Positions 59,227 through 64,000 of a stretch of 64,000 bases of DNA are shown here, piece by piece. This DNA comes from an uncultured Oscillospiraceae bacterium. Lineage in GTDB: Bacteria; Bacillota; Clostridia; Oscillospirales; Oscillospiraceae. The DNA is taken from assembly GCA_958423465.1 (NCBI GenBank), contig CATZRD010000001.1:92260-156259 (forward strand), written 5' to 3'. Position numbers and translations under genes: made by a program. The notes below the pieces were generated by a model that worked only from the letters and a program-made list of their open reading frames with translations, had not been told where the DNA came from and did not search any database. Positions within the stretch are counted from its first letter, which is position 1, and every line of letters starts with the position of its first letter.

Positions 59227-60354
59227 CTATTCTCCTAAGATCTTTTTGATCAGTTCTTCCGTGTTGTCCGTCCGGCCCAGCAGGCCGTACTCCTTGGAGA
59301 AGAGGACCGTCCCCATCTCCATGTCCCCCGCCCGATGGCGGAGGTGAAAGGCCGCCCGGTCCGTGATCCGGCGGAGGGTCTCCTCATAGACCCCGGCCTC
59401 CTTCAGGACCCGCAGGGCGTCGTCGCAGGCCACGCAGTCCAGAATCTCCGCCGCGGCCTCCGCCCCGGCCCCGCAGGCGGCGGCGTGGGCGGCCAGGATC
59501 TCCATGCGGCAGTCGCCGTACTTGGAGTGGGTGTTCAGCATCCCCCCCGCCGCCTTTACCAGCTTGCCGATGTGGCCGATGAGCAGCGCCCCCCTGAACC
59601 CCAGGTCCCGGCACAGGTCGATGGCGTCGCCGATGAAGTTGGAGGTCTGCACGGCGGCGCGGGGGTCGATGGCCAGAGTCCGCTGGATAAAGTCGGAGCC
59701 GTAGTTCCCCGGAGTAAGGAGCACATAGTCCGCCCCGTTTTCCCGGCGCTGGCGCAGCTCCACCCGGATGGTCTCGATCAAAGCCCGCTCGCTCATAGGC
59801 TCCACGATGCCGGTGGTGCCCAGAATGGAGATGCCCCCCAGGATCCCCAGACGGGGGTTGAAGGTCTTTTTCGCCAGGGCCTCCCCCTGGGGGACGGAGA
59901 TAATGACCTCCAGCCCGCCCCGGTAGTCCAGCAGTCGGCAGACCTCCTCCACGTTCTCCCGGATCATCCGCCGGGGGGTGGAGTTGATGGCGGCGGCGCC
60001 TACCGGCTGGTCCAGGCCCCGTTTGGTCACCCGGCCCACGCCCTGGCCGCCGTCGATGGCCACGCCGGGTCCGTCCGTTCTCCGCACCGAGGCGAAGATA
60101 AGCGCCCCGTCGGTCACATCCGGATCGTCGCCGCCGTCCTTGCGGATGGCGCAGGACACCCGGTCCGGGTCCATGGCGATCTTCTCCACCGCGAGGTCCA
60201 GGTCCATGCCCCTGGGGGTGGTGAGCTTTACGGCCTCCTTCCGCCGGCCGGTGAGGAGCATCCAGGCGGCGGCCTTGGCGGCGGCGGCGGCGCAGGAGCC
60301 GGTGGTGTACCCCAGCCGCAGGCGTCTGCCGTCCTGTACGATGTACGCCTCCAT
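59227..60354 (-). CDS. cbiD: Cobalt-precorrin-5B C1-methyltransferase
   Basis: A 375-residue CbiD, a marker of the anaerobic pathway. The N-terminus RLRLGYTTGSCAAAAAKAA is diagnostic; GGISILGTTGIVEPMSE and FIGDAIDLCRDLGFRGALLI are further family segments. ATG 60354 overlaps the cbiC stop; a GTG one codon earlier is equally possible. Confidence 0.96.
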   Translation of the reverse strand: MEAYIVQDGRRLRLGYTTGSCAAAAAKAAAWMLLTGRRKEAVKLTTPRGMDLDLAVEKIAMDPDRVSCAIRKDGGDDPDVTDGALIFASVRRTDGPGVAIDGGQGVGRVTKRGLDQPVGAAAINSTPRRMIRENVEEVCRLLDYRGGLEVIISVPQGEALAKKTFNPRLGILGGISILGTTGIVEPMSERALIETIRVELRQRRENGADYVLLTPGNYGSDFIQRTLAIDPRAAVQTSNFIGDAIDLCRDLGFRGALLIGHIGKLVKAAGGMLNTHSKYGDCRMEILAAHAAACGAGAEAAAEILDCVACDDALRVLKEAGVYEETLRRITDRAAFHLRHRAGDMEMGTVLFSKEYGLLGRTDNTEELIKKILGE

Positions 60355-60980
60355 CACCGCTCCACCAGCTGATAGAGCAGGGCGTTGCAGATGGCGGCGG
60401 CCACATTGCTGCCGCCCTTCCGGCCCCGGGCCACGATATGGGGCGCGCCGCTTGCCAGAATCAGTTCCTTGCTCTCCACCACGTTGACGAAGCCCACGGG
60501 CACGCCGATGATCAGAGCAGGCGCGAGCTTCCCGGCCTCCATCAGCTCGTGAAGGGAGATGAGGGCGGTGGGAGCGTTGCCGATGGCGAAGATACAGGGC
60601 GCCGGAAGGCCTGCCGCCTTCTCCATGGAGACCGCGGCACGGGTGATCCCCCGGGCCTTGGCCTCCTCCGCCACGTCCGGGTCGGACATGAAGCAGTGGA
60701 CCTGGCCTCCCAGCTTCCCTAAAATCGTCTTGTTGATGCCGGCCCGGGCCATCAGGGTGTCGGTGACGATATCGCAGCCGCCCTTCAGGGCCTTAAGCCC
60801 CAGACGGACGGCGTCCGGGGAGAAAACCAGATTGTCGGCGTAGTCAAAGTCGGCGGTGGTATGGATGACCCGCTTCACCACCGGAGCCTGGTCCGCCGGG
60901 AAGGTCCGGTCTCCCAGCAGGCCGGTGATGATCTCCATGCTGCGCTTTTCGATGTCCATGGGCTTTACGATCTCAAACAT
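60354..60980 (-). CDS. cbiC: Cobalt-precorrin-8 methylmutase
   Basis: A 208-residue CbiC that moves the C11 methyl group to C12 to give cobyrinate. Family segments are VKRVIHTTADFDYADNLVF, catalytic His in IHTT, DIVTDTLMARAGI, FAIGNAPTAL and GVPVGFVNVVESKELI. The start ATG 60980 overlaps the end of cbiA by eight bases. Confidence 0.96.
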   Translation of the reverse strand: MFEIVKPMDIEKRSMEIITGLLGDRTFPADQAPVVKRVIHTTADFDYADNLVFSPDAVRLGLKALKGGCDIVTDTLMARAGINKTILGKLGGQVHCFMSDPDVAEEAKARGITRAAVSMEKAAGLPAPCIFAIGNAPTALISLHELMEAGKLAPALIIGVPVGFVNVVESKELILASGAPHIVARGRKGGSNVAAAICNALLYQLVER

Positions 60981-62331
60981 GACGGTGTTTCTCCTTGATG
61001 CAGGCGTGATAAAAGTTCTCCGCGAAGGCGGGAGCAGCGTAGAAGTGGAAGTGGGGATACCCGGCGTAGAGCGTGTCCGAGGCGTGGACGCAGGCCCAGG
61101 CTCTGCCGCTGGATTTTTCCGCGGTGAAGCCGCCGCCGGGGTCCGACGCGTCCCAGTGGTGGAACTCGTGGCCCCGGATCGACTCCCCCGCCCGGCAGAG
61201 GAGATTGTCCTCCTTCGCGGTGAGGGTCACATAGCCGAACCGGGTCAGCTTATGGTTGTCCCGGCATCCGCCGGGCAAGACCCCGGCCATGGGCCAGTCC
61301 CCGATGGCCTCCGTCAGGTACATGAAGCCGCCGCACTCCGCGATGGTGGGCAGCCCCGCCGTCACGGCGGCGCGGACCGATTCCCGCATGGAGGCGTTTT
61401 CGCTGAGGGTTTTGGCGTACAGCTCCGGGTAGCCGCCCCCCAGATAGAGGCCCTGGATGTCCGGCGGCAGGGCGGCGTCCGTCAGAGGGGAAAACTCCGT
61501 CAGCTCCGCCCCCATCTCCCCCAGGGCCTGGAGGCTGTCCTCGTAGTAGAAGCAGAAGGCCTTATCCCGGGCCACGGCGATCCGCACCGGCTCCCGCCGG
61601 GGGAAGGTCACCGGGTCACAGACCAGCGGCGGGGCCTCCTCCGCCAGAGCGATCAGACCGTTTAAGTCGATGGTCCGCTCCGCCTGGGCCGCCAGCCGGG
61701 CCAGCTTGTCTTTCAGGTCCGCCACCTCCCCGGCGGTGACCAGGCCCAGATGGCGGCTCTCCAGAGCGCAGTCCGGCATGGGGGGCAGATAGCCCAGGGG
61801 ACGGACCCGGCCCCCGAACCGCCGCCGGATCTCCTCCGCAAGGGCGGCATAGGTCATGGGCGAACATTGGTTCAGGATCACGCCCCGGATCTGATCCTCG
61901 GGGCAGAAGTCCAGAAAGCCCCGGATGACGCTGACCAGGGACAGGCTGGCTCCCCTGGCCCCCACCACCAGCACGGCGGGGGTCCCGGTGACCCGGGCGG
62001 CCTCATAGGTGCTGGCGGCGGTGGAGGTGAGGCCCATGCCGTCGTAGTAGCCCATGACCCCCTCGATGACCGAAACGTCCAGTCCGGCGCTGTTTCTGGC
62101 CAGCAGATACCGGGCAGTGTTCTCCGGGAAGAAAAAAAGGTCCAGGTTCCGGCTCCTGGCGCCGATGATCCGGCTGTGGAACATAGGGTCGATGTAGTCC
62201 GGGCCGCACTTGAAGGCCCCCAGGCGCAGTCCCCGGTCTTTCAGGGCCTGGAGCACCGCCATGGTGACGGTGGTCTTGCCGCAGCCGCTGCCCGTTCCCC
62301 CCAGCAGTACTCTGGGCGCTGATGTCTCCAC
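60973..62331 (-). CDS. cbiA: Cobyrinate a,c-diamide synthase
   Basis: A 452-residue amidotransferase (CbiA/CobB), the first gene of the operon. The P-loop is LLGGTGSGCGKTTVTMAVL; FKCGPDYIDPMFHSR follows; the glutaminase has TIAECGGFMYLTEA and a late GHEFHHWD. The start is GTG 62331, which has GGGGAG seven bases upstream; a GTG six codons earlier lacks a ribosome site. The leader from the -10 to the start is about 30 bases, too short for a B12 riboswitch. Confidence 0.95.
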   Translation of the reverse strand: METSAPRVLLGGTGSGCGKTTVTMAVLQALKDRGLRLGAFKCGPDYIDPMFHSRIIGARSRNLDLFFFPENTARYLLARNSAGLDVSVIEGVMGYYDGMGLTSTAASTYEAARVTGTPAVLVVGARGASLSLVSVIRGFLDFCPEDQIRGVILNQCSPMTYAALAEEIRRRFGGRVRPLGYLPPMPDCALESRHLGLVTAGEVADLKDKLARLAAQAERTIDLNGLIALAEEAPPLVCDPVTFPRREPVRIAVARDKAFCFYYEDSLQALGEMGAELTEFSPLTDAALPPDIQGLYLGGGYPELYAKTLSENASMRESVRAAVTAGLPTIAECGGFMYLTEAIGDWPMAGVLPGGCRDNHKLTRFGYVTLTAKEDNLLCRAGESIRGHEFHHWDASDPGGGFTAEKSSGRAWACVHASDTLYAGYPHFHFYAAPAFAENFYHACIKEKHRHV

Positions 62332-62368
62332 CGCCTCACTCCCCTTCACGCATACAATTTCAGACTAT

Positions 62369-62397
62369 ATTTTAGCCGCTCCCCCGCCGTTTGTCAA
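62369..62397 (-). promoter_or_regulatory. Promoter of cobalamin operon
   Basis: On the minus strand, TTGACA (62397-62392) is 17 bases from TAAAAT (62374-62369). Its -35 faces that of queH; the two form an inverted repeat TTTGTCAA/TTGACAAA. Confidence 0.75.
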
Positions 62398-62415
62398 CGG
62401 CGGCGTGTGAATCGT

Positions 62416-62444
62416 TTGACAAAGGCGGCGGAAGGTGGTATGCT
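62416..62444 (+). promoter_or_regulatory. Promoter of queH
   Basis: On the plus strand, TTGACA (62416-62421) is 17 bases from TATGCT (62439-62444), back to back with the cobalamin promoter. Confidence 0.75.
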
Positions 62445-62480
62445 CAAAAAAACGATCTGCGACCACATGGAGGGAACACG

Positions 62481-63038
62481 ATGAAGCTGCTGATGCACAC
62501 CTGCTGCGCCCCCTGCTCCGTCTACTGCGTGAAGAGCCTCAGGAGCGAGGGCGTCGAACCGGTGAGCTTTTGGTACAACCCAAATATCCACCCCTATCAG
62601 GAGTACAAGGCCCGGCGGGATACGCTCATCGCCTACGCCGGGGACATCGGCATGGAGCTGCTGGTGCGGGAGGACTACGGCCTGCGGGACTTTGTCCGGG
62701 CGGTGGCGGCGGATCTGGACCACCGGTGCGGCCACTGCTACGGCTGCCGCCTGGAGGAGACCGCCCGGTACGCCCGGGACAACGGCTTTACCCATTTCAC
62801 CACCACCCTGCTGGTCAGCCCCTACCAGAACCACGAAGGCATCCGGCAGAAGGGGCTGGAGCTGGCGGAGCGGTACGGCGTGGACTTCCTTTACCGGGAC
62901 TTCCGCCCCGGCTTCTGGGAGGGACAGGCGGAGGCCCGGGAGCGGGGCCTCTATATGCAGAAATACTGCGGCTGTGTCTTTTCCGAGGAGGAGCGCTACG
63001 CCAAACAGATCAAGCGGGACCGGGAGCGGTCCGTATAG
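62481..63038 (+). CDS. queH: Epoxyqueuosine reductase QueH
   Basis: A 185-residue enzyme that reduces epoxyqueuosine to queuosine in tRNA. The Cys pattern of the family is complete: HTCCAPCSVYC (residues 6-16), RCGHCYGCRLEE in the middle and YCGCVFSEEER near the end, which hold an Fe-S cluster and a second metal. FWYNPNIHPYQEYKARRD is also typical. Start ATG 62481 follows GGAGGGAACACG. No other queuosine genes are nearby. Confidence 0.95.
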   Translation: MKLLMHTCCAPCSVYCVKSLRSEGVEPVSFWYNPNIHPYQEYKARRDTLIAYAGDIGMELLVREDYGLRDFVRAVAADLDHRCGHCYGCRLEETARYARDNGFTHFTTTLLVSPYQNHEGIRQKGLELAERYGVDFLYRDFRPGFWEGQAEARERGLYMQKYCGCVFSEEERYAKQIKRDRERSV

Positions 63039-63041
63039 CGC

Positions 63042-63070
63042 TTTACAGCGGACGAATGTTGTGGTATGAT
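63042..63070 (+). promoter_or_regulatory. Promoter of plsY
   Basis: On the plus strand, TTTACA (63042-63047) is 17 bases from TATGAT (63065-63070), preceded by TGTGG. It starts four bases after the queH stop. Confidence 0.7.
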
Positions 63071-63102
63071 GGACACATCAACACAGGACGGGAGGCGGCG
63101 GC

Positions 63103-63717
63103 ATGGATCCACTCTATCTTCTGGCGGCGGCCATTGGATACGCCTTTGGGTGTCTCAATCTGGCCTATTTTCTCTCACGGGTCCGGGGGTTCGACATCCG
63201 GGACAAGGGCTCCAACAACGCCGGGGCCAGCAACGCCACAGTGACCATGGGCCTTCCCGTGGGGGTGGCGGTGGGCGTCCACGACATCGCCAAATCCTGT
63301 CTGGCGGCTCTGCTGGCCGGCTTTCTGCTGCCGGATTTGCCCTACGCCGGTGTGGTGGCCGGGGTGGCGGCGGTGCTGGGCCACATCTTTCCCTTCTACC
63401 TGCGCTTCCGGGGCGGCAAGGGGCTGGCCTCCTTCCTGGGTCTGACCCTGGCCATTGACTGGAAATTCTTTCTCTGCATGATCCTGGCCATCCTGCTGAT
63501 CACTCTGGTGACGGACTACATCGCTCTGGGAACCTTCACCGCCATCGTGTCCTTCCCCGCCTACCTCTTTCTGCGGCACATGGGGATGATTCTGGTGGCT
63601 CTCGTGTGCGTGGCGTCGGCGGTGATCCTGTGGAAGCATGTGGAGAACATCCGCCGTCTGCTGGCCGGCGAGGAGATCGGCCTCCGCCGGGCCATGAGCA
63701 AAAAGGACAAGGTGTAA
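63103..63717 (+). CDS. plsY: Glycerol-3-phosphate acyltransferase PlsY
   Basis: A 204-residue membrane enzyme that uses acyl-phosphate to acylate glycerol-3-phosphate, the first step of phospholipid synthesis. The conserved motifs are FDIRDKGSNNAGASNATVTM (motif 1), FPFYLRFRGGKGLASFLG (motif 2) and a third in DYIALGTFTAIVSFPAYL. About five hydrophobic segments are present. RBS GGGAGG precedes ATG 63103. Confidence 0.95.
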   Translation: MDPLYLLAAAIGYAFGCLNLAYFLSRVRGFDIRDKGSNNAGASNATVTMGLPVGVAVGVHDIAKSCLAALLAGFLLPDLPYAGVVAGVAAVLGHIFPFYLRFRGGKGLASFLGLTLAIDWKFFLCMILAILLITLVTDYIALGTFTAIVSFPAYLFLRHMGMILVALVCVASAVILWKHVENIRRLLAGEEIGLRRAMSKKDKV

Positions 63718-63736
63718 GCGCCCGCGTAAAAGCGGA

Positions 63737-63780
63737 AAAAAACGTCCCCGGCACGGTAAACCGTGCCGGGGACGTTTTTT
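63737..63780. terminator. Bidirectional terminator after plsY
   Basis: Perfect 20-bp arms (AAAAAACGTCCCCGGCACGG) with a TAAA loop, A- and T-flanked, lie between convergent plsY and the zinc-ribbon gene. Confidence 0.92.
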
Positions 63781-63791
63781 GGGTTGATTTA

Positions 63792-64000
63792 TCAGCCCTG
63801 CTCGCGCATCTTGGCAAAGCAGTCGCTGCAATACACGGGGCGGTCGGTCTTGGGCTCGAAAGGCACACGGGCCTCGCCGCCGCAGGCGGCGCAGGTGGCG
63901 GTGAAATACTCCCGGGGACCGCGGGCCGCGTTCTTGCGGGCGTCACGGCAGGCCTTGCAGCGCTGGGGCTCGTTCTGGAAGCCGCGCTCAGCATAGAACT
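63792..64000 (-). CDS. Zinc-ribbon protein, C-terminal part
   Basis: The last 68 or so codons of a minus-strand gene that continues past the window. The visible protein begins FYAERGFQNEPQRCKACRDA and ends with a CxxC-x17-CxxC zinc ribbon (CAACGG ... YCSDCFAKMREQG). It looks like the zinc-ribbon family (zf-trcl type) in which an N-terminal CxxC pair, outside the window here, completes the first ribbon. Role unknown, probably nucleic acid or ribosome linked. Confidence 0.75.
   Translation of the reverse strand, partial: FYAERGFQNEPQRCKACRDARKNAARGPREYFTATCAACGGEARVPFEPKTDRPVYCSDCFAKMREQG

Noticed and set aside
62332..62480. Possible cobalamin riboswitch before cbiA
   Set aside because: The leader after the -10 is about 30 bases and no B12-box sequence is visible.
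1..64000. tRNA, rRNA, insertion sequence, integrase or prophage genes
   Set aside because: None was found on reading the intergenic regions and gene products; this was by eye, so a short tRNA could only be excluded with a dedicated search.

Overview
The window is about 64 kb of GC-rich DNA with dense, mostly co-oriented bacterial genes. It carries two early endospore loci: spoIIGA-sigE at 16.0-17.6 kb and spoIIAA-spoIIAB-sigF at 48.8-50.3 kb. It also has a T-box leader on valS, two surface proteins with S-layer homology (SLH) domains, DUF951, DUF1292 and DivIVA genes, and an anaerobic cobalamin operon. Together these point to a spore-forming, S-layered, anaerobic Clostridia member. The high GC suggests the Oscillospirales (Flavonifractor/Intestinimonas-like), but that placement is inference from content, not a database result.

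Layout. 0-3 kb: tail of a glycosyltransferase, then a GntR regulator plus three-gene ABC transporter operon (minus strand), divergent from a large solute-binding-type lipoprotein (3.0-5.6 kb). 5.7-12.3 kb: one 2,201-residue secreted adhesin-like protein with fibro-slime, SpaA-like, FctA-like and SLH parts. 12.5-16 kb: a NifX-like protein and valS with its T-box leader. 16-18 kb: sigE and spoIIGA. 17.7-25.7 kb: a minus-strand run of a phosphatase/nuclease, a PNPOx-like protein, a U32 peptidase, mltG, a thymidylate kinase, a TagA-type glycosyltransferase, a GT4 glycosyltransferase and an EamA transporter. 25.8-27.1 kb: 3-methyladenine glycosylase and a HAD phosphatase. 27.2-29.7 kb: a second SLH protein. 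30-34.3 kb: asnA, pepD and an M3 peptidase. 34.4-36.3 kb: divIVA-like, a small membrane protein, a probable 6S-like RNA and DUF1292. 36.6-39.4 kb: class A PBP. 39.5-43.3 kb: small conserved proteins, an S1-domain protein, rarA, a LURP-one protein and nth. 43.4-44.4 kb: a cassette of three small uncharacterised proteins. 44.5-48.8 kb: a GT2 glycosyltransferase and a two-component system with a 35-residue membrane peptide between regulator and kinase. 48.8-50.3 kb: spoIIA operon. 50.4-62.3 kb: cobalamin operon. 62.5-64 kb: queH, plsY and the tail of a zinc-ribbon protein.

How the genes work together. The spoIIA and spoIIG loci provide the first two compartment-specific sigma factors of sporulation. 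Both promoters show a -10 hexamer 22 bp from a Spo0A-box-like sequence. The cobalamin operon reads cbiA-C-D-F-G-H-(cbiJ+cbiE+cbiT fusion)-cbiB-cobD-(metallopeptidase-like gene)-cbiP. It starts from a promoter placed back to back with that of queH and has no room for a B12 riboswitch. Several genes build the envelope: PBP1A, MltG, TagA, two glycosyltransferases, PlsY and two SLH proteins.

The least explained material is the three-gene cassette at 43.4-44.4 kb, the HEXXH protein inside the cobalamin operon, the peptide at 46.62 kb, the paired palindromes at 2.85-3.0 kb and the structured RNA at about 35.7-35.9 kb. No tRNA, rRNA, CRISPR array, insertion sequence or prophage was seen.
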